DNA from: Afifella pfennigii DSM 17143
Lineage (GTDB): Bacteria > Pseudomonadota > Alphaproteobacteria > Rhizobiales > Afifellaceae
Direction of reading: 5' to 3'
NCBI RefSeq assembly: GCF_000688515.1
Contig: NZ_JHZK01000016.1
Span: 21,384-85,383 of the forward strand
Length of the DNA: 64,000 bases
Shown: one piece after another, positions 56,986-64,000 of the stretch
Numbering within the stretch: the first letter of the stretch is position 1
How the letters are laid out: every line of letters starts with the position of its first letter
Translations under genes and position numbers: made by a program
The notes under the pieces: model-generated
Told to the model about the DNA's origin: nothing
The model's database searches: none
Seen by the model: only the letters and a program-made list of their open reading frames with translations

Positions 56986-59040
56986 GTGGATGAGCGCGTG
57001 CATGCCATCGCCAGGGTCAGTTCGCTGATCGTCTGGCGCATGGCCCCCGACGGCACCCCCATCGAAACTTGGGCATCCTCCCGCAGCACCCGCGGGCAGG
57101 CGTGCGAGCCGCTGTCGGAAGCGTGGCTCGGCAGACTGCATCCGGAAGACCGCGCATGCGTCAGCCTGCGGTGGCGCCGGTCGGTCGAGGAAGCGGCGCC
57201 GTTCGAGGCGAAGTACCGTTTGCGCCAGAAGGACGGCAGCTATCGCTGGGCGCGCGGCCGCGGCACCCCCTTGTGGAACGAGGACGGGACGGTGCGCGAA
57301 TGGATCGGCACCACCGTCGACATCCACGACCGGATCGAGGCGGAAAATCTCGCGGCGCTGAGCAGCGACCGGCTGCGTCTGGCGCTGGAAAGCACCGGCC
57401 TCGGCATCTGGGATTGCGACCTGCGGACCGGCTGCATCTGGCTGTCGCAGACGGCGGCACGGATCATGGGATGCGCCCCGAGGCAGACGATCAGCATCGA
57501 GGAAGGCTGGACGTTCGTCCACCCGGAGGACGTTGAGACGATCGTGACGCTTCGTCAGAAAACGGTCGAGGCTCGCTCGCGCGCCTGCTTCGAAACGCGG
57601 TTTCGCATCTTGCGGGCCGACAATTCCGAGATGGTCTGGGTTTCCTGCTCGGCCCGCTACGACTTCGACGGCGCCGGCAAGCCGGTTCGCCTCTTGGGCA
57701 CGGTCGGCGACATCACCGAGGAGCGCAAGCGCCAGGAAACGCTCTTCCGGCTCGCCCATTACGACCATCTGACGGGCCTGCCGAATCGGCGGCGGCTGGC
57801 GCAGAAGGCGGCCGAGTTTCTGGCCGATGGCCGCGGCGCCGCCCTGCTTCTGATCAATCTCGACGGCTTTCGCGACATCAACGACCGCCTCGGGCACGAT
57901 TTCGGCGACGAACTGCTGCAAACCGTGGCTCGCCAACTGAGGCAATGCCTGCCGAGCGAGGCCATCCTCGCCCGCGTCGGCAGCGACGAATTCGCGGCGG
58001 TGCTTCCGGCGACGGCCGACAAGGCGACCGCAGCCCAGGCGGCGGAGCGGCTGCAAGGCGCCTTCGCGGAGCCGCTTTGCGTGGGCGAACGGATGAGCGA
58101 TGTCAGCATCTCGATCGGCGTCGCCATCGCCTCGCCAGCGGCGCGCGAGGTCGAGGCGCTGATGGTGGAGGCGGATCTGGCGCTGAGGGCCGCCAAGGCG
58201 ACGGGGCCGGCCAGCACGCATTTTTTCACGCGGCGGCTCAAGGACGAGCTGTCGGAACGCCAGCAACTCATCGACGACCTGCAGGCCGCCGTGGCGGAGA
58301 ATCAGTTCGAGCTCTACTATCAGCCGCAGGTGCGCCTCGGCGACCGGGCGGTCGTCGCCGCGGAGGCGCTTTTACGCTGGCGTCACCCTGTTCACGGGCT
58401 GATGATGCCGCGCGACTTCCTCACCGTCCTCGGCAAGAGCAAGTGGGCCCGCAGCGTCGGCGACTGGGTGATCGGCAAGGCGGCGCAGGATGCCGCGACG
58501 CTCGCGGCCGAGGGCCATCCGCTCAGGATAGCCGTCAATCTCTTCGCCGCCCAGTTTCGCAGCAACGACCTGGAACACATCGTGCGCGACCGGCTCGCCA
58601 CACACGGACTGCCCGGGCATCTGTTCGAGATCGAAATCACCGAGCACGTGATCCTTTCCAGCGACGAGCGCACGCTCGGCAGCCTGTCGGCGATTCGCGC
58701 CCTCGGCTGCTCTCTGGCTTTCGACGATTACGGCACCGGCTACGCCTCGCTCTCCATGCTGAAGCGATTCCCGCTGACGCGGCTCAAGATCGACCGCAGC
58801 TTCATCGCCCAGCTCTGCGACAACGCCGCGGACGAGGCCATCGTCGACGCGATTCTGTCGCTGGGACGCACCTTCGATCTCGCCGTCACCGCCGAAGGCG
58901 TGGAAACGCCCGAGCAGGAGGAATGGTTGAAGCGCCGCGGCTGCGGCGAGGCCCAGGGCTTCCTGTTCGGCGGAGCGATGCCGCTTGTGGATTTGAGCCG
59001 CCGCTTCCTCGCATCCGGTACCGCCGCCCCCTGCGATTGA
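56986..59040 (+). CDS. PAS-GGDEF-EAL cyclic-di-GMP signalling protein
   Basis: About 684 residues from the GTG at 56986. Two PAS/PAC units (about 10-125 and 125-250) are followed by a GGDEF domain and an EAL domain. The GGDEF signature is RVGSDEF (about residue 330), with Ser for the second Gly, so cyclase activity may be weak or lost. The EAL domain keeps [10 protein letters not shown], the Asn in [37 protein letters not shown] and TAEGVET, so it should be an active phosphodiesterase. No membrane segments. The frame extends to 56671; the GTG start is my guess from the first PAS-like sequence. Confidence 0.85.
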   Translation: MDERVHAIARVSSLIVWRMAPDGTPIETWASSRSTRGQACEPLSEAWLGRLHPEDRACVSLRWRRSVEEAAPFEAKYRLRQKDGSYRWARGRGTPLWNEDGTVREWIGTTVDIHDRIEAENLAALSSDRLRLALESTGLGIWDCDLRTGCIWLSQTAARIMGCAPRQTISIEEGWTFVHPEDVETIVTLRQKTVEARSRACFETRFRILRADNSEMVWVSCSARYDFDGAGKPVRLLGTVGDITEERKRQETLFRLAHYDHLTGLPNRRRLAQKAAEFLADGRGAALLLINLDGFRDINDRLGHDFGDELLQTVARQLRQCLPSEAILARVGSDEFAAVLPATADKATAAQAAERLQGAFAEPLCVGERMSDVSISIGVAIASPAAREVEALMVEADLALRAAKATGPASTHFFTRRLKDELSERQQLIDDLQAAVAENQFELYYQPQVRLGDRAVVAAEALLRWRHPVHGLMMPRDFLTVLGKSKWARSVGDWVIGKAAQDAATLAAEGHPLRIAVNLFAAQFRSNDLEHIVRDRLATHGLPGHLFEIEITEHVILSSDERTLGSLSAIRALGCSLAFDDYGTGYASLSMLKRFPLTRLKIDRSFIAQLCDNAADEAIVDAILSLGRTFDLAVTAEGVETPEQEEWLKRRGCGEAQGFLFGGAMPLVDLSRRFLASGTAAPCD

Positions 59041-59150
59041 GCTAAGGCGATGTCCCCCCCGGCCGAAGCGGCGAGCTGGAGCATCGCTTGCGAGGCAGCC
59101 GCCAAGCCCTTTCCCGGTAACGGTTTTCGACCCCGAAATCCCCCTTACCC

Positions 59151-59164
59151 CACAAGATATCGAT
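59151..59164. promoter_or_regulatory. NrdR-box-like sequence, distal
   Basis: CACAAGATATCGAT matches the core CwAtATaTwG of NrdR boxes closely on the left half and less well on the right. It lies about 370 bases upstream of nrdJ and 202 bases from the second box. NrdR represses ribonucleotide reductase genes when dATP is high. Inference only. Confidence 0.35.
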
Positions 59165-59352
59165 TTGATGACGAGGACCGACACCAGGTATTGACGCCTG
59201 CCCTGCGAAGCACGTAGCGTTCGCCACCGTCGGCGCCCCCCAGGCGCCAGCCGTTTCAAGTCAGCGTAAGAGCATGGATTTTCGCCGCGGCGGATCGCCT
59301 TCGCCGTGCCGGATTCCTGTGCCCTCATAAGGCTCCAAGGCCTCCGTTAAAT

Positions 59353-59366
59353 CACAAGATGTAGTG
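59353..59366. promoter_or_regulatory. NrdR-box-like sequence, proximal
   Basis: CACAAGATGTAGTG is close to the NrdR consensus acaCwAtATaTwGtgt, with CAC and GTG at the ends. It lies just upstream of the TATATA at about 59389 that could be the -10 of nrdJ, the right place for repression. Confidence 0.5.
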
Positions 59367-59522
59367 GATTTAAGGGTTTCTTTACGCTATATATGGAGGA
59401 TGACAGGGGATCGCGGGCATGGCCCGGCCCTGCCCTCCTGAACCAGGAACCACAAGGCCTTTCGCAAGGCCGCAACGCCGGGCCCCACAGGCGAGCGGGC
59501 CGGCATGAGGATGAGGAAAACG

Positions 59523-62500
59523 ATGCGGATCGCGCGCCACTACACCAAGGCCGGACAATCCCCCTACGCCTCGATCGCCTTTCGCACGGCGACCAGCGAG
59601 ATTCGCAATCCGGACGGCTCTATCGTCTTCCGGCTGGAGAATTTTCAGGTGCCGGCGCAGTTCAGCCAGGTGGCGGCCGACATCCTGGCGCAGAAATATT
59701 TCCGCAAGGCCGGCGTGCCGGCGCGGCTGACGCGCGTGGAGGAGAACGCCGTTCCCTCCTTCCTGTGGCGCTCCGCCGCCGATACGGAGGCGCTCGCCGA
59801 GCTGCCGCAAGACGCGCGCTCCGGCTCGGAGAAGGATGCCCGCCAGGTCTTCGACCGTCTCGCCGGCGCCTGGACCTATTGGGGCTGGAAGGGCGGCTAT
59901 TTCGACAGCGAGGAGGACGCCTCGGCCTTCTTCGACGAGCTGCGCTACATGCTCGCCACCCAGAAGGCGGCGCCCAACTCGCCGCAATGGTTCAACACCG
60001 GCCTCTTCTGGGCCTATGGCATCGACGGGCCGAGCCAGGGGCATTTCTACGTCGACTTTGAGACCGGCAAGCTTACGAAGTCGAAGACGGCTTACGAGCA
60101 TCCGCAGCCGCATGCCTGCTTCATCCAGTCGGTCGGCGACGATCTCGTCAACGACGGCGGCATCATGGATCTGTGGGTGCGCGAGGCGCGGCTGTTCAAA
60201 TACGGCTCCGGCACCGGCTCCAACTTCTCCAAGCTGCGCGGCGAGGGCGAGAGGCTGTCGGGCGGCGGCAAGTCGTCCGGGCTGATGAGCTTCTTAAAGA
60301 TCGGCGACCGGGCGGCCGGGGCGATCAAGTCCGGCGGCACGACGCGGCGCGCCGCCAAGATGGTGATCGTCGATATCGACCATCCCGATATCGAGCAGTT
60401 CATCAACTGGAAGGTGCGCGAGGAGGAGAAGGTCGCCGCCCTCGTCACCGGCTCCAAGATCGTCTCGCAGCATCTGAAGGCGGTGATGCGCGCCTGCGTC
60501 AATTGCGAGGGGCCGGAGGGCGACTGCTTCGACCCGGCCAAGAACCCGGCCCTCAAGCGCGAGGTGCGCGCCGCCAAGAAGGCGCAGGTGCCGGAGGCCT
60601 ATGTGCGCCGCGTCATCCAGTTCGCCCGCCAGGGCTATACCGATATCGACTTTCCGGTCTACGACACGGACTGGGATTCGGAGGCCTATCTCACCGTCTC
60701 CGGCCAGAATTCCAACAATTCGATCTCGGTGAAGGACGACTTCCTGCGCGCCGTGGAGGCCGACGGCACCTGGGACCTCATCAAGCGCATCGACGGCAAG
60801 GTGGCCAGGCGCGTGCGCGCCCGCGAATTGTGGGACAAGATCGGCTACGCCGCCTGGGCCTCGGCCGATCCGGGCCTGCACTTCAACTCCACCATGAACG
60901 ACTGGCACACCTGCCCGGCTTCGGGGCCGATCCGCGCCTCCAATCCGTGCTCGGAGTACATGTTCCTCGACGACACGGCCTGCAACCTGGCTTCCCTGAA
61001 CCTGTTGCAGTTCCTCGCCCCGGCCGACGAGAAGGGCGAGCGCGTCTTCGATGTGGAGGCCTTCGAGCACGCCGTGCGGCTGTGGACGGTGGTTCTGGAA
61101 ATCTCCGTGCTGATGGCGCAGTTCCCCTCCAAGGAGATCGCCCAGCTCTCCTATCGCTACCGCACGCTCGGCCTCGGCTTCGCCAATATCGGCGGGCTGT
61201 TGATGAGCTCCGGCATCGCCTATGACAGCGAGGAAGGCCGCGCCATCTGCGCCGCCGTCAGCGCGATCATGACCGGCACCGCCTACGCCACCTCCGCGGA
61301 GATGGCGAAGGAGCTCGGCCCCTTCGCCGGCTTTGCGTCCAACCGCGAGCACATGCTGCGCGTGATGCGCAACCATCGCCGCGCCGCCCATGGCGAGGCC
61401 GGCAGCGCCGGCGGCTACGAAGAGCTCAACACCGCGCCGGTGCCGATCGACCACGACACCTGCTTGCGGCTCGACATCGGCGGGGCGGCGCTTTCACAGC
61501 ACGCCAAGGCGGCCTGGGACAGGGCGCTGAAGCTCGGCGAGGCGCATGGCTACCGCAACGCCCAGGCGACCGTCATCGCGCCGACCGGCACGATCGGCCT
61601 CGTCATGGATTGCGACACGACCGGGATCGAGCCGGACTTCGCCCTGGTGAAGTTCAAGAAGCTCGCCGGCGGCGGCTATTTCAAGATCATCAACCGGGCC
61701 GTGCCGGAGGCGCTGAGGAAGCTCGGCTATTCCAAGGACGAGATCGCCGAGATCGAAGCCTATGCGGTCGGCCACGGCACGCTTGCCGGCGCGCCCGCCA
61801 TCAATCCCGAGACGCTCGCCGAAAAGGGCTTTGCGCCGGCGACCATCGCCAAGATCGACGAGGCCTTGAAGAGCGCCTTCGACATCAAGTTCGTCTTCAA
61901 CCGCTGGACGGTGGGCGACGAACAGATGGCCGAGTTGATGGTGCCCCAGGAGAGCCTTTCGGACCCGGCCTTCGATCTTCTCGTCCATCTCGGCTTCACC
62001 CGTAAGGAGATCGAGGCGGCGAACCTTTATGTCTGCGGGGCGATGACGCTGGAAGGCGCGCCGCATCTGAAGGCAGAGCATCTGCCGGTCTTCGACTGCG
62101 CCAATCCCTGCGGGCGGATCGGCAAGCGCTATCTGTCGGTGGAAAGCCATATCCGCATGATGGCGGCGGCCCAGCCCTTCATCTCCGGGGCCATCTCCAA
62201 GACCATCAACATGCCGAACGAGGCGAGCGTCGAAGACTGCAAAAGCGCCTACATGCTCTCCTGGAAGCTGGCGCTGAAGGCCAACGCGCTCTACCGCGAC
62301 GGCTCCAAGCTGTCGCAGCCCCTCAATGCCCAGCTCCTGGCCGACGACGAGGAGGAGGAGGAAGACGACATCGTGGAGGAGATCGTCGCCGCCGGCACGC
62401 CGCAGAAGGCGGCGATCGCGGCGGAGAAGATCGTGGAACGCATCGTGGAGCGCGAGATCAAGGTGCGCGAGCGCGAGAAGCTGCCCAACCGGCGCAAGGG

Positions 62501-63353
62501 CTATACCCAGAAGGCCATCGTGGGCGGGCACAAGGTCTATCTCAGGACCGGCGAGTTCGACGACGGGCGACTCGGCGAGATCTTCATCGACATGCACAAG
62601 GAAGGCGCCGCCTTCCGCGCCATGATGAACAACTTCGCCATCGCCATCTCGCTCGGCCTGCAATACGGCGTGCCCCTGGAGGAATATGTCGACGCCTTCA
62701 CCTTCACCCGCTTCGAGCCGGCGGGGATGGTGACCGGCAACGAGGCGATCAAGAACGCCACCTCCATCCTGGACTACACCTTCCGCGAACTCGCCGTCTC
62801 CTATCTCGGCCGCCACGACCTTGCGCATGTGCCGCCGGAGGAGATGGGCGCAACGACGCTCGGGCGCGGCGTCGCCGCCGACCGGCCGGCGCCGCAAACG
62901 CCCGTCTCGCACGGCCTCGTTCGCGGCCAGACAGGCCGCTTCCGCGTCCTCGGCGGCGCCGACAAGGGCGAGCCCAAGGGCGCCGCGGAGGCCGGGCCGG
63001 GCAAGGCCGGCGGAGCGCCCGGCAGCGCCAAAGTGACGGCGATCGGCCAGGCCGGCGGCAAGGCGGGCGCGGCCATCGCCTTCAAGCGCGAGGTCAGCCC
63101 GGAGGCGGAGCCGGCCGGCTATGCCGCCAACGCCCCGGCACCGGAGGCGGCGCCGGAAGCGGAAGAGGCGCCGGCCCCTGCCGCCGGACCGCAGGGCGCC
63201 AACAAGACCACCGACAAGGCAGCCCAGGCGGCGATCGCCCGCATGCAGGGCTATGAGGGCGAGGCCTGCACCGAATGCGGCAACTTCACCATGGTGCGCA
63301 ACGGCACCTGCCTGAAATGCGACACCTGCGGGTCGACGAGCGGGTGTAGTTGA
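59523..63353 (+). CDS. nrdJ: Vitamin B12-dependent ribonucleotide reductase, class II (NrdJ)
   Basis: A 1276-residue adenosylcobalamin-dependent reductase that makes deoxyribonucleotides with or without oxygen. Key stretches: [30 protein letters not shown] (first active-site Cys), [27 protein letters not shown] with the radical-site Cys and Glu, and [27 protein letters not shown]. The C-terminus has a linker of about 150 Ala/Pro/Gly-rich residues and the tail [28 protein letters not shown], whose Cys pairs should regenerate the active site. The ATG at 59523 ([15 protein letters not shown]) matches the family; an ATG six codons earlier is possible. Confidence 0.96.
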   Translation: MRIARHYTKAGQSPYASIAFRTATSEIRNPDGSIVFRLENFQVPAQFSQVAADILAQKYFRKAGVPARLTRVEENAVPSFLWRSAADTEALAELPQDARSGSEKDARQVFDRLAGAWTYWGWKGGYFDSEEDASAFFDELRYMLATQKAAPNSPQWFNTGLFWAYGIDGPSQGHFYVDFETGKLTKSKTAYEHPQPHACFIQSVGDDLVNDGGIMDLWVREARLFKYGSGTGSNFSKLRGEGERLSGGGKSSGLMSFLKIGDRAAGAIKSGGTTRRAAKMVIVDIDHPDIEQFINWKVREEEKVAALVTGSKIVSQHLKAVMRACVNCEGPEGDCFDPAKNPALKREVRAAKKAQVPEAYVRRVIQFARQGYTDIDFPVYDTDWDSEAYLTVSGQNSNNSISVKDDFLRAVEADGTWDLIKRIDGKVARRVRARELWDKIGYAAWASADPGLHFNSTMNDWHTCPASGPIRASNPCSEYMFLDDTACNLASLNLLQFLAPADEKGERVFDVEAFEHAVRLWTVVLEISVLMAQFPSKEIAQLSYRYRTLGLGFANIGGLLMSSGIAYDSEEGRAICAAVSAIMTGTAYATSAEMAKELGPFAGFASNREHMLRVMRNHRRAAHGEAGSAGGYEELNTAPVPIDHDTCLRLDIGGAALSQHAKAAWDRALKLGEAHGYRNAQATVIAPTGTIGLVMDCDTTGIEPDFALVKFKKLAGGGYFKIINRAVPEALRKLGYSKDEIAEIEAYAVGHGTLAGAPAINPETLAEKGFAPATIAKIDEALKSAFDIKFVFNRWTVGDEQMAELMVPQESLSDPAFDLLVHLGFTRKEIEAANLYVCGAMTLEGAPHLKAEHLPVFDCANPCGRIGKRYLSVESHIRMMAAAQPFISGAISKTINMPNEASVEDCKSAYMLSWKLALKANALYRDGSKLSQPLNAQLLADDEEEEEDDIVEEIVAAGTPQKAAIAAEKIVERIVEREIKVREREKLPNRRKGYTQKAIVGGHKVYLRTGEFDDGRLGEIFIDMHKEGAAFRAMMNNFAIAISLGLQYGVPLEEYVDAFTFTRFEPAGMVTGNEAIKNATSILDYTFRELAVSYLGRHDLAHVPPEEMGATTLGRGVAADRPAPQTPVSHGLVRGQTGRFRVLGGADKGEPKGAAEAGPGKAGGAPGSAKVTAIGQAGGKAGAAIAFKREVSPEAEPAGYAANAPAPEAAPEAEEAPAPAAGPQGANKTTDKAAQAAIARMQGYEGEACTECGNFTMVRNGTCLKCDTCGSTSGCS

Positions 63354-63364
63354 GGCTTTTTCTC

Positions 63365-63414
63365 GACCTCAAGATGTGGTATGCGTCGTGAATGACGTAT
63401 CTATATCTTGAGGT
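63365..63414. repeat. Inverted repeat between nrdJ and small repeat gene, with paired NrdR-like cores
   Basis: The outer arms GACCTCAAGAT (63365-63375) and ATCTTGAGGTC (63404-63414) are perfect 11-base complements. Each arm ends in a core like an NrdR box: CAAGATGTGG at 63370-63379 and, on the minus strand, CAAGATATAG at 63401-63410. Their centres are 31 bases apart, about three helical turns. There is no T-run, so it is not a standard terminator. Operator of the gene at 63420 or nrdJ mRNA 3' structure are both possible. Confidence 0.65.
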
Positions 63415-63419
63415 CAGCG

Positions 63420-63632
63420 ATGGCGAAGGGAAAGGACTCAGGCGGGAGCTACCGTAGCGCGATCAGCGGTCGTTACGTCACCGCAAAGCACGGTCAAGCC
63501 AGCCCCAAGACGACCGTCCAAGAAACCAGAGGCGGAGGCTCGACCGGAAGCTATCGGAGCGCCGTCTCGGGGAAGTTCGTGACGGCGACATACGGCAAGT
63601 CGCATCCAAGGACGACCGTGAAGGAATCCTAG
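63420..63632 (+). CDS. Small two-repeat protein
   Basis: A 70-residue basic protein made of two copies of one unit: GSYRSAISGRYVTAKHGQAS...TTVQE and GSYRSAVSGKFVTATYGKSH...TTVKE. The ATG at 63420 follows AGGTCAGCG. Proteins with this SGRYVT...HP.TTV pattern are known as short hypothetical proteins in phages, mobile elements and actinobacteria; no function is established. It stands between nrdJ and an IS element and just downstream of the inverted repeat, which may control it. Confidence 0.75.
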   Translation: MAKGKDSGGSYRSAISGRYVTAKHGQASPKTTVQETRGGGSTGSYRSAVSGKFVTATYGKSHPRTTVKES

Positions 63633-63695
63633 AACACCGCGAAGGCAGAGCCTGTCGACGGCGGAACGGCGTGGATGCCAAGGTCAAGCCCACGG

Positions 63696-64000
63696 CTGTC
63701 CGGTTTAATTTTGTGGACTGAGCGCACGGTGTTGATTCTACTCGTGTTCAGACGTTTGGCGCGTCTTCCGGACACGAGGGAGCAACACCGTGCGGCACCA
63801 CAATAGCGTTTTCCACGACGTCTTGAAGCATGTTCCCTGGGGCGTGTTCGAACGGCTTGTGGACAAGCACCATGCGGACAAGCATGTGCGTCGGCTGTCG
63901 ACCAAGAGCCAGTTCGTGGCCTTGCTCTATGGGCAATTGTCGGGGGCTCAGAGCCTGCGCGAGATCGTCGGCGGCCTTGAGAGCCATGCGGCCCGGCTCT
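63696..64000 (+). mobile_element. Left part of an IS4-type insertion sequence
   Basis: The transposase gene start at 63790 shows an IS4-family element entering from here and running off the window. The left end is probably near CTGTCCGGTTTAATTTTGTG (about 63696), but without the right end the inverted repeat and the target duplication cannot be confirmed. Confidence 0.55.
63790..64000 (+). CDS. IS4-family transposase, DUF4372-type N-terminus (partial)
   Basis: A GTG start at 63790 opens a frame that continues past the window edge, giving about 70 residues: MRHHNSVFHDVLKHVPWGVF, then RLVDKHHADKHVRRLSTKSQFVALLYGQLSGAQSLREIVGGLESH. This is the N-terminal domain typical of a large group of IS4-family transposases. 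Catalytic DDE residues are outside the window. Confidence 0.88.
   Translation, partial: MRHHNSVFHDVLKHVPWGVFERLVDKHHADKHVRRLSTKSQFVALLYGQLSGAQSLREIVGGLESHAARL

Larger units (their letters stand above)
59041..59522. other. Long upstream region of nrdJ
   Basis: About 480 bases without a supported gene. It contains two sequences like NrdR repressor boxes (59151-59164 and 59353-59366), a TATATA stretch near 59389 that may be a -10, and a GGAGGA close to 59395. I looked for a cobalamin riboswitch, as NrdJ needs B12, and did not find a convincing one. Confidence 0.55.

Noticed and set aside
59041..59522. Cobalamin riboswitch upstream of nrdJ
   Set aside because: A CCAGGT...CCTGCC-like stretch is present, but the order and spacing of the conserved B12 elements do not fit.

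Overview
The window is a GC-rich chromosomal segment of an alphaproteobacterium, most likely Rhizobiales/Hyphomicrobiales. The clues are an NDUFA12-type complex I subunit, the aroQ-accB-accC-aat block beside a DUF2155 protein, a B12-dependent NrdJ reductase, ExoD, and tightly packed genes with many 4-bp ATGA overlaps. A near-complete menaquinone (men) cluster is unusual for this group; from memory, a few phototrophic Rhizobiales (Rhodobium relatives) are reported to contain menaquinone as well as ubiquinone. No tRNA, rRNA or CRISPR array was seen.

Layout. (1) 1-5353: copper-handling island with the start of a CopB-type P-type ATPase, two YHS-domain proteins, three small exported Cys/His proteins, a Met-rich EF-hand protein, a c-type cytochrome and a multicopper oxidase. 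(2) 5482-11709: menaquinone genes menF-menD-menB-menC on the minus strand, with menE convergent and overlapping menC. (3) 11994-12728: a DedA/VTT membrane protein. (4) 12881-17730: a four-gene operon of ATP-grasp ligase, FemAB-like GNAT, flippase and CelD/BcsL-like GNAT, probably making or modifying a surface molecule. (5) 17758-33591: a catabolic island. Ten minus-strand genes encode an NMT1/THI5-type ABC importer and enzymes: opine-dehydrogenase-like, DpaA-like, hydantoinase-like, PhyH-like, tautomerase, an isochorismatase-VOC fusion and a cytosine-deaminase-like enzyme. A plus-strand block holds a GntR/FCD regulator, a RidA protein and a CobW GTPase. A second minus-strand operon holds an enolase-superfamily enzyme, a creatinase-like M24 protein and an Atz/Trz amidohydrolase. 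The same operator-plus-promoter element lies upstream of both minus-strand operons. (6) 34023-35373: ExoD and a PAP2 phosphatase. (7) 35544-42729: a dipeptide-type ABC importer whose operon is split by unrelated small genes. (8) 42750-56627: mostly housekeeping and conserved genes (DUF1499, acyl-CoA synthetase, aminotransferase, M48 protease, DsbA, NDUFA12, DUF2155, Aat, AccBC, AroQ, esterase, PhoX). (9) 56986-63353: a PAS-GGDEF-EAL protein and NrdJ. (10) 63420-64000: a small tandem-repeat protein and the left part of an IS4-type insertion sequence that runs off the window.

How it fits together. The most interesting part is the catabolic island. Its two divergently placed operons share the inverted repeat GATCACA-N3-TGTGATC followed at almost the same distance by a TTGACA -35 box on the minus strand, with the GntR/FCD regulator gene next to one copy. 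The enzymes are mostly C-N hydrolases and deaminases, with two dehydrogenase-like Rossmann proteins, an enamine deaminase-like RidA and a metal-insertion GTPase. I infer an imported nitrogen-rich cyclic or opine-like substrate, but the substrate cannot be named from sequence.
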